From: VXPQ01 sp965248175
GTDB taxonomy: Bacteria > Bacteroidota > Rhodothermia > Rhodothermales > VXPQ01
Reading direction: 5' to 3'
Assembly (NCBI GenBank): GCA_965248175.1
Contig: OZ252093.1
Span: forward strand, 248,001 to 312,000
Length of the DNA: 64,000 nucleotides
Shown piece after piece: positions 25,807 to 34,549 of the stretch; the first letter of the stretch is position 1; each line of letters begins with the position of its first letter. The notes under the pieces were generated by a model that made no database searches, had not been told where the DNA came from, and saw only the letters and a list, made by a program, of their open reading frames with translations. The translations under genes were made by a program, and so were the position numbers.

Positions 25807-25844
25807 AAAAAAAGCGGGCCCGCCTGATCGGCGGACCCGCTTTT
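25807..25844 (-). terminator. Rho-independent terminator after the OmpA/PKD gene
   Basis: AGCGGG-C-CCGCC and GGCGG-A-CCCGCT form an 11-bp GC stem with one mismatch around the loop TGATC. A run of seven A on the plus strand before it gives a seven-U tail for the minus-strand transcript, which ends 40 bases earlier at the OmpA/PKD stop. Four T on the other side could allow some activity in the reverse direction. It also insulates queG. Confidence 0.85.
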
Positions 25845-25883
25845 CCGGCAGCGTCTTGCGATGATTCGCTTCCGGCGTTCTGG

Positions 25884-27425
25884 TTACTCGTCGTAATAAC
25901 CGGCACACGTACCAGGTATTGTGTCCACGCGGCGCGCTTGCTGCGCACCCTCCTTCTTGGTCGTGCCCGGCAACAGACCACGCCCTTCCGTCTGGAAGCG
26001 GCTTGCGGCCAAACCGTTTTCGGTGTAGAACTGCTCGACGATGCGGGCACGCTCGTCGGAAAGTTGCTGCGCATCGCGCTCACCCGGGGCGGCGTAGCCG
26101 ACGATTTCTCCACAGAGGTTGGGGCATTGTCCCAGAATATCGGCGTTTTCTGCAAGCGCCGCACTCCCTTCCTCGGTCAGCATGCTTGAATTCCGGTCGA
26201 AGTAGGCCGCATTCATCTCCGTGATGTCGTAGCAAATGGCGGCGAGGCACGATATCGCTGTGATCGTAATCGACTCCGTATCCGTGCCGCCTTCGTTTTC
26301 TACCGTCACCGTCACCGTGTAGGTACCGCCCTCGGAATACGTGTGGGATGCTTCCGCACCCATGCCCGTGCTTCCGTCGCCGAAGTCCCAGCTATAGGTG
26401 GTGGACCCATCGCTCTCCGCACGAACGCTGAATGCAACCTCCTGAGGCTGGCACACTTCGAAATGCGTATCGCTTGCGTCGATGGCTACGATGGTCGGGG
26501 CTTCTACGACCTGAACGGAACACATGGACGACACCGTTTCGCGGCCATTGCCGGCCGTAACCGTCACATCGTACATGCCGCCGGATACGAAACTGTGTGT
26601 AGCCGCCATGCCGGTAGCCATACCGCCGTCGCCGAAATCCCAATTTATATCCACGGGCTGCGTGGCATCGGGATTCGTATCGACGGAAAAGGAACCTGCT
26701 TCGTTGGCGCCGAGAACACTCGGGCAGGTCGATCCAAGAATCTGGACGGGCGTGAACGCGCTTTCGAGGCTGATCCTGACCCCTACAGACAGAGAACTCA
26801 CTATCTCGAAGGAAAGAAAGCCGTCATCCCCTCCTGTCGTATTGTCAAACCCGTCATCCGGGAAAGACAGGTTGGACAGATTTTCGATGACAATCGACGC
26901 GCGATCGCTGACGACGATATCGACACCGACACCCAGTGCGGGGCCGTATGTGGTGCTCGCCACGCTTCCGCTCGTGACATGCGCTCCGACCGCCAGGAAC
27001 GGCGCGATGCGCGACGATCCGCCATAGCGGTACAGCGCCTGAAAGCTGGTGTACCCGCCGCCGGAGATTTCACTACTATTCACAGGAGCTTCCGGAGTGT
27101 AAACGAGCGAAAGCGGGTGATTGGTACGCTGGAGTCCCAGGCTCATGCTGCCATTCTGGTCAAACTGATATCCGAATTCGATCCCGCCCGCATACGGCGT
27201 GCCGCAACATTCGGAATCCCAGCTATCCAGATTGAAATTGAAGGGCGACCTTTCGGTGTCGCCAAGATGCCACGCAAAACCGAGGCGAGGCTTGACGAAA
27301 AAGGTACCGTCCGCCCGCATGTCCTGCGCGTGTGCATCCGGTATGAGAAGGAGTGAAAATACTCCGACCAGTAAGGCGGAGCAAATGTTCTGCCACGAAA
27401 CAGGCATAGTCATCGTCGAAGGCAT
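25884..27425 (-). CDS. OmpA-like outer-membrane protein with two PKD domains
   Basis: A 513-aa exported protein. The signal peptide is SWQNICSALLVGVFSLLLIP followed by DAHA and QDM. Residues to about 245 look like an outer-membrane beta barrel (RLGFAWHLGD, GGYTSFQALYRYGG, GVDIVVSDRASIVIENLS). Two PKD domains follow with NWDFGDGGMATG and YSWDFGDGSTGMG plus GTYTVTVTVENEGGTD. The C-terminal OmpA-like domain has NAAYFDRNSSMLTEEG, IVGYAAPGERDAQQLSDERA and a cysteine-containing end. OmpA domains bind peptidoglycan, so it probably links the outer membrane to the cell wall with exposed PKD modules. The exact start is uncertain (27425, 27413 or 27407). Confidence 0.8.
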   Translation of the reverse strand: MPSTMTMPVSWQNICSALLVGVFSLLLIPDAHAQDMRADGTFFVKPRLGFAWHLGDTERSPFNFNLDSWDSECCGTPYAGGIEFGYQFDQNGSMSLGLQRTNHPLSLVYTPEAPVNSSEISGGGYTSFQALYRYGGSSRIAPFLAVGAHVTSGSVASTTYGPALGVGVDIVVSDRASIVIENLSNLSFPDDGFDNTTGGDDGFLSFEIVSSLSVGVRISLESAFTPVQILGSTCPSVLGANEAGSFSVDTNPDATQPVDINWDFGDGGMATGMAATHSFVSGGMYDVTVTAGNGRETVSSMCSVQVVEAPTIVAIDASDTHFEVCQPQEVAFSVRAESDGSTTYSWDFGDGSTGMGAEASHTYSEGGTYTVTVTVENEGGTDTESITITAISCLAAICYDITEMNAAYFDRNSSMLTEEGSAALAENADILGQCPNLCGEIVGYAAPGERDAQQLSDERARIVEQFYTENGLAASRFQTEGRGLLPGTTKKEGAQQARRVDTIPGTCAGYYDE

Positions 27426-27469
27426 AGCGGATAAGGTCGGGATAGTTTGCGGATAATATACGAAACGAA

Positions 27470-27532
27470 ATGCGAAAATGCGCGATTTTCGCATGGAAAG
27501 GCATGACGCCCGAAAACAAGTTGTTTTCAGGC
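27470..27532. repeat. Two inverted repeats between rpsT and the OmpA/PKD gene
   Basis: ATGCGAAAAT (27470-27479) and ATTTTCGCAT (27485-27494) are perfect complements around GCGCG. About 18 bases on, GAAAACAA and TTGTTTTC (27512-27528) flank a single G, extendable by GCC/GGC across a mismatch. Both fall in the 139 bases between the rpsT stop and the OmpA/PKD start. Neither has a T-run on the minus strand in the right place, so they look more like operators or mRNA-stability hairpins than terminators. Confidence 0.5.
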
Positions 27533-27564
27533 AAAAAACAGAGCAACACCCAGCGTCTACCCGC

Positions 27565-27819
27565 CTATTCGAGCCCGTTTACGTACTTTTCCAGTTTACT
27601 CTTGGAATTGGCGGCCTTATTCCTGTGGATGATACCTTTCGAGGCGAGCCGATCCAGTGTATGTTTTACCTGAGAAAGCAGGGCCTGCCCTTCCTCTTTG
27701 TCGGTGGTTCCGCGCAGTTTGCGTATCATGGTCCGCATGGCGCCGCTGTGAACCCGATTGTGTTCACGGCGTTCGCTATCCTGACGGACCCGCTTGGCTG
27801 CTGACTTGTGTTGGGGCAT
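27565..27819 (-). CDS. rpsT: 30S ribosomal protein S20
   Basis: An 84-aa basic helical protein that binds 16S rRNA early in 30S assembly. It shows the bS20 pattern: MPQHKSAAKRVRQDSERREHN at the start, the hinge SGAMRTMIRKL, and the C-terminal GIIHRNKAANSKSKLEKYV. Normal length. It is transcribed leftward, toward the OmpA/PKD gene, and divergent from the M23 peptidase gene. Confidence 0.97.
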   Translation of the reverse strand: MPQHKSAAKRVRQDSERREHNRVHSGAMRTMIRKLRGTTDKEEGQALLSQVKHTLDRLASKGIIHRNKAANSKSKLEKYVNGLE

Positions 27820-27997
27820 GTTGGTTTCGCACTGTTTGGATTTCGTTCGGCGACGTATCTGCCGACCAGGTATCTATCGAACCGGGGATAACACGGCAAA
27901 TTCTGAAGAACGTTCGTAAAAGGGACGTTATAAGTCCTGGTTGTCCATCGGGTTCCATGTTTTTGACCTCATAACGCCGGAGGAGGGCGTTTTAGTA

Positions 27998-28897
27998 ATG
28001 TTTTCGTTTCTGCAAGAATTTTTCAGAGGGGGCAAGGGGATATCGACCTTTGTGGTGATACGTGAAGGCTCCGGCAAGCCGGTCCGGCAATACCGGATCG
28101 TTCCCCGTCGTATACTGATGGTGCTGTCCGGGAGCGCTCTCGTCGTTGTTGCATTCCTGATCGCCCTTTTTTTACTGCCTCCCCTGAACAGGTTACTTCT
28201 GGAGTATGGATCGGGAGAAATACGCCAGAGCGCCAGATTGAACGCACTGCGTATCAATGCCTTCCAGGATTCTCTTGCGGCGCAGGAAGAGTATATGGCG
28301 CAACTCCGGCAGGTCTTTCTCGGGCAGATCGATCTGGACGAGGCAGATCCCATGGCGTCGGAAACATCTTTGCCGGGAGAGAATTATGTCGTTCCGCCCC
28401 CTGACGATTTATCACCGAACTGGACCGATCATCAGCAGCCGGCCATCACGATAGACCTGCTTGCGGGAAACAACAACTTCCCGGCACGCATGGCTAACAC
28501 AGCCCCTGTCCGGTTCCCCAGCATCGTATTGCCGACGTTAACTCCCGTGGATGGCTTCGTAACGCGCGGCTTCAATGCAAGAACGGGGCATTACGGAGTA
28601 GACATTGCCGTGGAAGAAGGGACTGCCGTACGGTCGATCGGGGACGGGTATGTGGTGATGGCGGACTGGACGCAGGAAGGGGGCTTCACGATCGCGATCC
28701 AGCATTCGGATGGCTATCTTTCGGTCTACAAACACAACCGGCAGCTTTACAAGCGTACGGGGGACCGCGTACAGGCCCGGGATAACATCGCGGTAAGCGG
28801 AAATTCCGGCGAATTCACGACGGGGCCCCACTTACATTTTGAACTTTGGCATAATGGTCTGGCACAAGATCCCAGTGCGTATCTTGTGGGTATATAG
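27998..28897 (+). CDS. M23 family metallopeptidase, membrane-anchored
   Basis: A 299-aa LytM-type endopeptidase expected to cut peptidoglycan cross-links in the periplasm. One TM segment (about 39-62, LMVLSGSALVVVAFLIALF) follows a short basic cytoplasmic region. A linker precedes the M23 domain, which has the zinc ligands in HYGVDIAV (HxxxD) and HLHFEL (HxH). GGAGGAGGG lies about 10 bases before the ATG at 27998, which decides the start over an upstream TTG. It is followed by a bactofilin gene; such pairs control cell shape in other bacteria. Confidence 0.92.
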   Translation: MFSFLQEFFRGGKGISTFVVIREGSGKPVRQYRIVPRRILMVLSGSALVVVAFLIALFLLPPLNRLLLEYGSGEIRQSARLNALRINAFQDSLAAQEEYMAQLRQVFLGQIDLDEADPMASETSLPGENYVVPPPDDLSPNWTDHQQPAITIDLLAGNNNFPARMANTAPVRFPSIVLPTLTPVDGFVTRGFNARTGHYGVDIAVEEGTAVRSIGDGYVVMADWTQEGGFTIAIQHSDGYLSVYKHNRQLYKRTGDRVQARDNIAVSGNSGEFTTGPHLHFELWHNGLAQDPSAYLVGI

Positions 28898-29011
28898 GCC
28901 ATGGAGGCAATACGCCCCCCTGCCAGGTTGCGCAGCGACAAAAATGTCCAGCGCATCGCACACCGGAGAATCAGGTCGTAACCAAACGGACATACTTAGA
29001 GACATAATACG

Positions 29012-29422
29012 ATGGCTAGGCAGTCAAACGGCGGCGCTCCTCCAAAAGTGAGCATCATCAGTGAGGGGACGACCTTCGAAGGTACACTCATATCGTCCAG
29101 TGACATGCGCATCAGCGGATGCGTCAAAGGATCTGTGGAAACCGCAGGCAAACTGGTTGTCCCGGAAAGCGGCTACATCGAAGGCAACGTCAAGGGGGCT
29201 TCGCTCGACATTGCCGGACGCATCAAGGGCGTAATCAACGTGTCCGGCAATCTCCTGCTGAAGAGAACGGCTATCGTGGACGCCAATATCCAGCTTGGCT
29301 GCCTTATGGTAGAGGAAGGCGCCATATTCAATGGAGAATGCCGTACGGGAGACCGGATCATTGACACCAGCGAAATTCCGGCGGCGGAAGGAACCGACAA
29401 CCCTGCGCCTACCCCCGAGTAA
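29012..29422 (+). CDS. Bactofilin
   Basis: A 136-aa bactofilin, a bacterial cytoskeletal protein that polymerises as a right-handed beta helix without nucleotides. Residues 12-110 show the repeating pattern (SIISEGTTFEGTLISSSDMR, GCVKGSVETAGKLVVPESG, GNVKGASLDIAGRIKGV), with unstructured ends. It lies 114 bases after the M23 peptidase, the arrangement known from shape determination in Helicobacter and others, where bactofilin localises the peptidase. The next gene, of the ATP synthase cluster, is 18 bases downstream. Confidence 0.93.
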   Translation: MARQSNGGAPPKVSIISEGTTFEGTLISSSDMRISGCVKGSVETAGKLVVPESGYIEGNVKGASLDIAGRIKGVINVSGNLLLKRTAIVDANIQLGCLMVEEGAIFNGECRTGDRIIDTSEIPAAEGTDNPAPTPE

Positions 29423-29440
29423 CCTATCCGAAAAGCGTCC

Positions 29441-29704
29441 ATGCCTGCTTCGAACGGCGCCGATTCCGGCGACCCCCGCAGCGATTTCAGAGAGGCCGGG
29501 TCGCATCTCTCTCTGGCGCTGGAGCCGGCGCTGACCATGATAATCTGGATAGTCATCGGCGTCCTGCTTGATCGATGGCTCGACACGACGCCATGGCTCG
29601 TGCTTGCAGGGCTGTGCCTCGGTATGATCTCGATGTGCATACAGCTGGTGCGTGGGGTAAAGAAAAGCGAATCCCGGGGGAATAAGCGCACGCCGAATGC
29701 CTGA
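29441..29704 (+). CDS. AtpZ/AtpI-type small membrane protein
   Basis: An 87-aa protein with a polar N-terminus and two hydrophobic helices (PALTMIIWIVIGVLLDRWLD and LVLAGLCLGMISMCIQLVRG) joined by a short turn. This is the pattern of AtpZ/AtpI proteins at the head of F-type ATP synthase operons, proposed to aid c-ring assembly or magnesium/calcium transport. It starts 18 bases after bactofilin, so the shape genes and the ATP synthase genes may share a transcript. Confidence 0.8.
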   Translation: MPASNGADSGDPRSDFREAGSHLSLALEPALTMIIWIVIGVLLDRWLDTTPWLVLAGLCLGMISMCIQLVRGVKKSESRGNKRTPNA

Positions 29705-29839
29705 ATGGGCGGTTCTGAATTCATTGCATATTGGCTTTTTTTCCAAGCCCTTTTTCCTGTACATTGGGCGTTTTAGCAAAAGGGCATATTTCCTGGTCGG
29801 GATTTTCCCGCGCTTTCGGGAAAAATCGTTCCGGCGCCA

Positions 29840-30136
29840 ATGGAAACGGAAGGATTGGGACTCGGTATCGGACTTGGATGCTTGCTGGGCGTGTCGTACG
29901 TGCTGATAAGCTTTTTATCGAATCGGCTCGCGCTGCAAAGCACCCGCAATCCAATGGCTGTCGTCATAGGCGCCATGCTGTTCCGCGTCGTGGTTACCCT
30001 GGGCTTACTGGTCATCGCCTTGCGATGGCTGCCCGTGGCCCCGACGGGCTTGCTGGGGGGTTTCTTTGTGACCTTCCTCGCAGGACTTGCGATCGAAATC
30101 CGGTTTTTCCACAGGAAGCAACCCCCGGCGGCATAA
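29840..30136 (+). CDS. ATP synthase subunit I-like membrane protein
   Basis: A 98-aa protein with three or four membrane segments (GLGIGLGCLLGVSYVLISFL, MAVVIGAMLFRVVVTLGLLV, LLGGFFVTFLAGLAIEI). Position just before atpB and size fit the second small non-structural membrane protein of F-type operons (AtpI/AtpR-like). The sequence itself is poorly diagnostic. It is 135 bases after the AtpZ-like gene and 49 before atpB. Confidence 0.65.
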   Translation: METEGLGLGIGLGCLLGVSYVLISFLSNRLALQSTRNPMAVVIGAMLFRVVVTLGLLVIALRWLPVAPTGLLGGFFVTFLAGLAIEIRFFHRKQPPAA

Positions 30137-30185
30137 CCCCCAGCGGCATAATCCCCTGCAGGAAAATGCTTTCTTATCGCACAAC

Positions 30186-31316
30186 ATGAGGGCGTTGAAC
30201 GCAAACATACTCTGTGGCCGCGTTGTCCTGCTTCTTCTGGCAGGATGCGCGTTCTTTGCGCCTCGCCCGGCGTATGCTGCCGACGAGGGAGGAGAACTGG
30301 ATGCCGTTGCCCACACTGCAGACGGCGTATACCTTGATTTCGCCCCGTTCGGCACCGTCGAACTCCCGCGCATCTTCCTGCGAAAAGACCCCTGGGGGCT
30401 GGATGTGTTTTCATCCACCCGCTCCGCGCTGCTGTCGGAACGGTACGTGATCGAGCATGAAGAAGATGGACATACGGAATTGTTGCGCGGCGCAGCCCTC
30501 CATGCCGCCATCGAGCATCACGAGCACCTGTACGCCAAACCGCAGCCGGTCTCGGGGACCATGGTGCTGGACCTGTCCATCACCCGCCATCTTGTGTTCG
30601 GCCTCCTCGCCGCCTTGATCACAGTCGCCGTCTTCGTCACGCTTGCGCAGCGCTATCGGCGCCGGGAAGACCGCGTTTCCGCACCGAGGGGCATCTTCCA
30701 GAATATGTTCGAAATGCTCATCGTCTACGTACGCGATGAGATTGCGCGGCCATGCATTGGCCCCAAATACGAGCAATTCGTACCGTTTTTGCTTACGGCG
30801 TTCACCTTCATCCTGTGCTGTAACCTGATGGGCCTCGTGCCCTATGCAAGCGCAGCGACATCCAATATTTCGGTTACGCTTGTGCTGGCCGCCTTCTCAT
30901 TCGTGGTAGGACAGCGGCGCGGAACCCGGACCTACTGGCGGCACATGTTTTGGGCTCCAGGCGTACCCCTGCCGGTCAAGTGCCTGCTGGCGCCTATTGA
31001 ACTCGTCAGTCTGATCGCCAAGCATTTTGCGCTGGCGCTGCGCCTCTTCGCCAACATGATGTCCGGTTCCCTGCTCATCCTGAGCCTGATCGGCATCATC
31101 TTCACGATCAACGTGCTGTTCGGCAGCCTTACGGCCGTCCTCGTCGCCCCTCTCGGCATCGCATTCACGTTGTTTATTTCGTTCATCAAGATCGCCGTGG
31201 CGTTCATACACGCCTTTGTGTTCACGCTGTTGTCGGCGATTTTCTTCGGCATGGCCGTAGAGGAGCATCACGAAGACGAAACACATGCCGAAGAACAACC
31301 GGCCCTCGCCGGGTAA
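30186..31316 (+). CDS. atpB: ATP synthase F0 subunit a
   Basis: A 376-aa subunit a, forming the proton half-channels against the c-ring. The essential arginine is in ALALRLFANMMSG. Other channel helices are FLLTAFTFILCCNLMGLVP and FIKIAVAFIHAFVFTLLSAI. It is over 100 residues longer than the E. coli protein because of a cleavable signal peptide (VVLLLLAGCAFFAPRPAYA) and a periplasmic extension rich in His and acidic residues. This extended form is common in Bacteroidota-type genomes. A His/Glu-rich tail (EEHHEDETHAEEQ) ends it. The ATG at 30186 is placed just before the signal peptide. Confidence 0.93.
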   Translation: MRALNANILCGRVVLLLLAGCAFFAPRPAYAADEGGELDAVAHTADGVYLDFAPFGTVELPRIFLRKDPWGLDVFSSTRSALLSERYVIEHEEDGHTELLRGAALHAAIEHHEHLYAKPQPVSGTMVLDLSITRHLVFGLLAALITVAVFVTLAQRYRRREDRVSAPRGIFQNMFEMLIVYVRDEIARPCIGPKYEQFVPFLLTAFTFILCCNLMGLVPYASAATSNISVTLVLAAFSFVVGQRRGTRTYWRHMFWAPGVPLPVKCLLAPIELVSLIAKHFALALRLFANMMSGSLLILSLIGIIFTINVLFGSLTAVLVAPLGIAFTLFISFIKIAVAFIHAFVFTLLSAIFFGMAVEEHHEDETHAEEQPALAG

Positions 31317-31397
31317 CTACGGCAACGGATTTGCCGGACAATCTCACCATCTGAACCTCTTTTTCAAAACACCTGACCCAACTCACGGGGAATCACT

Positions 31398-31628
31398 ATG
31401 GACCCTACTGCATTAGCTTACCTGGGCGCCGGTATCGGAGCCGGACTTGTCGCAATCGGAGCCGGCATCGGGCTGGGGCATCTTGCCGGCCCTGCGATGG
31501 AAGGCTCGGCGCGGCAGCCGGAAGCCGCCGACCACATACGCCTTTCCATGATCATTGCTGCGGCACTCCTCGAAGGGGTTGCGCTTTTTGGCATGATCAT
31601 CTGCCTGTTGCTCACACTGAAAACCTGA
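31398..31628 (+). CDS. atpE: ATP synthase F0 subunit c
   Basis: A 76-aa hairpin of two membrane helices forming the rotor ring. Helix 1 has the glycine-rich GAGIGAGLVAIGAGIGLG, the polar loop is ARQPEAADHIR, and helix 2 contains the ion-binding glutamate in AALLEGVALFGM. The residues after the Glu (GVA) are not the Ser/Thr pair typical of sodium-binding rings, so proton coupling is more likely. GGGGA lies 7 bases before the ATG. Confidence 0.96.
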   Translation: MDPTALAYLGAGIGAGLVAIGAGIGLGHLAGPAMEGSARQPEAADHIRLSMIIAAALLEGVALFGMIICLLLTLKT

Positions 31629-31722
31629 TGTATCGCTCCCGGCGCCAGATTACAACCGCCTCTGCAGTGCATCCGGACCACGCACCCGCTACGCCACGGG
31701 ACAATCAACCATCGATTCGGCC

Positions 31723-32232
31723 ATGGATATCATCGTAGCCCAAAGCCTCCTCGAACCGAATGCGGGACTGATCTTCTACAAGGTCATCGTATTCGCGCTG
31801 TTGCTCTTCCTTCTTCGCAAATTTGCATGGAAACCCATCGTGAGCGCATTGAGCGAACGCGAGGAAACCATTGACTCGTCCATCAGGCAAGCCGAGCGCG
31901 CGCTGGAAGAGGCCCGACAAACCGGGGAGAAAAACGAAGAGGCCCGGCGCGCTGCGGAAGAGAACGCACGACGCATCATGCAAGACGCTCGCGCGGCGGC
32001 CGACCGGGTGCGCACCGAAGATATAGAGAAGACGCGGGCCAGAATCCGGCAGATGCAAAAGCAGGCGCAGGACGAAATCGAGCGGGAGAAGCAACGTGCG
32101 CTGGAAGAGTTGCGGGATGAAGTGGCTGGCCTCGCTATCCAGACTGCCGAGCAGATTCTTGAAGAGACGCTTGACACTGACCGGCATCGCAAGCTGGTCA
32201 ATCGCTTTATCGAGCAGCTTCCCAGGAATTGA
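31723..32232 (+). CDS. atpF: ATP synthase F0 subunit b
   Basis: The 169-aa peripheral-stalk subunit has one N-terminal membrane helix (FYKVIVFALLLFLLRKFAW) and then a long charged coiled coil (about 45-150) rich in Glu, Arg and Ala. The C-terminal part (LAIQTAEQILEETLD) binds delta. It follows atpE by 94 bases and precedes atpH. Confidence 0.95.
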   Translation: MDIIVAQSLLEPNAGLIFYKVIVFALLLFLLRKFAWKPIVSALSEREETIDSSIRQAERALEEARQTGEKNEEARRAAEENARRIMQDARAAADRVRTEDIEKTRARIRQMQKQAQDEIEREKQRALEELRDEVAGLAIQTAEQILEETLDTDRHRKLVNRFIEQLPRN

Positions 32233-32318
32233 CGGGTGCACAGAATATCCCGGATCGCCTCCATACCCCCTGCCGGAAATCTCACGCACCCCCTCCCCGC
32301 TCTCGAACCGAACAGATC

Positions 32319-32864
32319 ATGGTTGTAGCTCGCAGATATGCCCGTGCGTTGTACGAGGAAGCCGAGCACGCCTCGAAAGTCGGGCGTGTCGACGCAGACA
32401 TGGCATTTGTTCGCGCGAGTCTGGAGGAGTCGGAAGCGCTGGCGCAGCTTTTTCGGAATCCGGTCGTTTCCCGCGAGAAGAAACAGGCCGTCGTACGCAC
32501 GTTATTCGAACCGCATCTGGACGATCTGACGCTGCGATTTCTCGATATGCTTGTCGGCAGAAAACGCGAAAGCCTGTTTGTCCGGATTGCAGAGGCGTGG
32601 CAGAGCCTGCATGACGAACGCCTTGGCATCGTGGAAGCCGAAGCCCGCGTCGCCTCGGCATTCAGCGAAGAGGAACGCGCCGGGTTGACGGAAGCACTTG
32701 AGCAGTTGACCGGCAAGAAAATTCGCCTGAACGTCCGGAAGGACGCCGGGCTGATCGGAGGACTCGTCGTTCGCATCGGAGACACGGTGTACGACCGGAG
32801 CGTACGCCACCGGCTTGAAGCACTCCGCGACCGGGTGGCGCTCCGGCCCGTTTCCGCGAAATAA
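32319..32864 (+). CDS. atpH: ATP synthase F1 subunit delta
   Basis: The 181-aa subunit links the b stalk to the top of the alpha-beta hexamer. MVVARRYARALYEEAEH is the standard start; the C-terminal signature is GLIGGLVVRIGDTVYDRSVRHRL. The ATG at 32319 is used because readings further upstream would overlap atpF with an unrelated Pro/Arg-rich extension. Length matches the family. Confidence 0.95.
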   Translation: MVVARRYARALYEEAEHASKVGRVDADMAFVRASLEESEALAQLFRNPVVSREKKQAVVRTLFEPHLDDLTLRFLDMLVGRKRESLFVRIAEAWQSLHDERLGIVEAEARVASAFSEEERAGLTEALEQLTGKKIRLNVRKDAGLIGGLVVRIGDTVYDRSVRHRLEALRDRVALRPVSAK

Positions 32865-32944
32865 TCACCGTGCGCGCCTCGACGGACCGACCAGACATCG
32901 TTTGACGAGCAAACGCATGCGCAACCAGTGACGATACAAACATT

Positions 32945-34534
32945 ATGACCACGTCAATTCGACCAGATGAAGTTACCTCGGTTCTGAAGAGCGCGTTCGG
33001 CGATCTGGAAACGGGAACAGATATCTACGAAGTCGGGACCGTCCTGCAAACAGGGGACGGCATCGCGCGGCTTTACGGACTTTCGAATGTACAGGCCGGG
33101 GAGTTGATCACGTTTCCGGCGAGCGGAACCACCGGCATGGTTCTCAATCTCGAGGAGGACAATATCGGCGTTGTGCTTTTCGGCCATGTCGATTCGGTCA
33201 GGGAAGGCGATGAAGCGCGCCGGACCCAGCGCATTGCATCGATCAACGTTTCCGAAGGCATGCTGGGGCGCGTGATCGAGCCGCTCGGCAACCCGATAGA
33301 CGGGCGCGGCCCCATTTCGGGCGAATCCTTCGAAATGCCGCTGGAGCGGAAGGCCCCAGGCGTAATCTACAGACAGCCGGTGAGCGAGCCGCTCCAGACA
33401 GGCATCAAGGCCATCGATTCGATGATCCCGATCGGCCGGGGGCAGCGGGAACTCGTCATCGGGGACCGGCAGACAGGCAAGACCGCTGTATTGATCGACA
33501 CGATCATCAATCAGAAATCGACCCATGAAACCGACAAGCCGGTTTTTTGCATCTACGTGGCCATCGGGCAAAAAGCATCCACCGTTGCCCATGTGATGCG
33601 GGCGCTCGAAGAGCACGGCGCCATGGACTATACGGTCATCGTGAATGCGTCGGCCTCGACACCGGCTCCGCTACAGTTCATTGGCCCGTACGCCGGCGCG
33701 TGCATCGGGGAGTATTTCCGGGATACGGGCCGGCATGCCCTCGTGGTGTTCGACGATCTTTCCAAGCATGCGGTTGCCTATCGCGAACTGTCGTTGCTGC
33801 TGCGCCGCCCGCCGGGGCGCGAGGCGTATCCGGGCGATGTGTTTTACCTGCACAGCCGCCTGCTGGAGCGGGCCGCCAAGATCAACCAAACGAAGGCGGT
33901 CGCGGTGAAGATGAACGATGTGCCCGAATCGCTGCAAGGCAAGGTGGAAGGGGGCGGCTCCCTGACCGCCCTGCCCGTCATCGAAACACAGGCCGGGGAT
34001 GTTTCCGCCTATATTCCGACGAATGTGATTTCCATCACGGACGGCCAGATCTATCTGGAGACGAACCTCTTCAATGCGGGGGTACGCCCGGCCATCGATG
34101 TCGGGATCTCCGTATCCCGCGTAGGCGGCAACGCGCAAATCAAGGCGATGAAAAAAGTCGCGGGCACGCTGCGCATCGACCTCGCGCAGTACCGCGAATT
34201 GCAGGCCTTCTCCAAATTCGGGTCCGACCTGGATCCGGCCACCCAGCGCCAGTTGCTTCGCGGGGAACGCCTTGTCGAGATTCTGAAGCAGGGTCAGTAC
34301 GCCTCCGTTCCGGTGGAAGAACAGGTGGCCGTGGTGTTCGTGGCGACGCAGGGACTGCTGGACGCTGTGCCGGTAAACCGCCTGCGCGAACTGGAAACCG
34401 AATTCATCGGCAAGCTGCAGATGCAGCACCCGAACCTGCTCGACGAAATTCGCGAAACGGGCGTGCTTTCGGACGAACACCGGGAGGTGCTCACCAGCGT
34501 TGCACGCGATATGGCGGACCTTTTCCGGGCGTAG
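32945..34534 (+). CDS. atpA: ATP synthase F1 subunit alpha
   Basis: The 529-aa non-catalytic nucleotide-binding subunit has the Walker A GDRQTGKTA (about residue 175), the regulatory-site region YRQPVSEPLQTGIKAIDSMI, and the signature PAIDVGISVSRVGG. The length is slightly above the E. coli protein. It is followed 15 bases later by atpG, and not by a beta-subunit gene. Confidence 0.97.
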   Translation: MTTSIRPDEVTSVLKSAFGDLETGTDIYEVGTVLQTGDGIARLYGLSNVQAGELITFPASGTTGMVLNLEEDNIGVVLFGHVDSVREGDEARRTQRIASINVSEGMLGRVIEPLGNPIDGRGPISGESFEMPLERKAPGVIYRQPVSEPLQTGIKAIDSMIPIGRGQRELVIGDRQTGKTAVLIDTIINQKSTHETDKPVFCIYVAIGQKASTVAHVMRALEEHGAMDYTVIVNASASTPAPLQFIGPYAGACIGEYFRDTGRHALVVFDDLSKHAVAYRELSLLLRRPPGREAYPGDVFYLHSRLLERAAKINQTKAVAVKMNDVPESLQGKVEGGGSLTALPVIETQAGDVSAYIPTNVISITDGQIYLETNLFNAGVRPAIDVGISVSRVGGNAQIKAMKKVAGTLRIDLAQYRELQAFSKFGSDLDPATQRQLLRGERLVEILKQGQYASVPVEEQVAVVFVATQGLLDAVPVNRLRELETEFIGKLQMQHPNLLDEIRETGVLSDEHREVLTSVARDMADLFRA

Positions 34535-34549
34535 CGCACGAACTGATTC

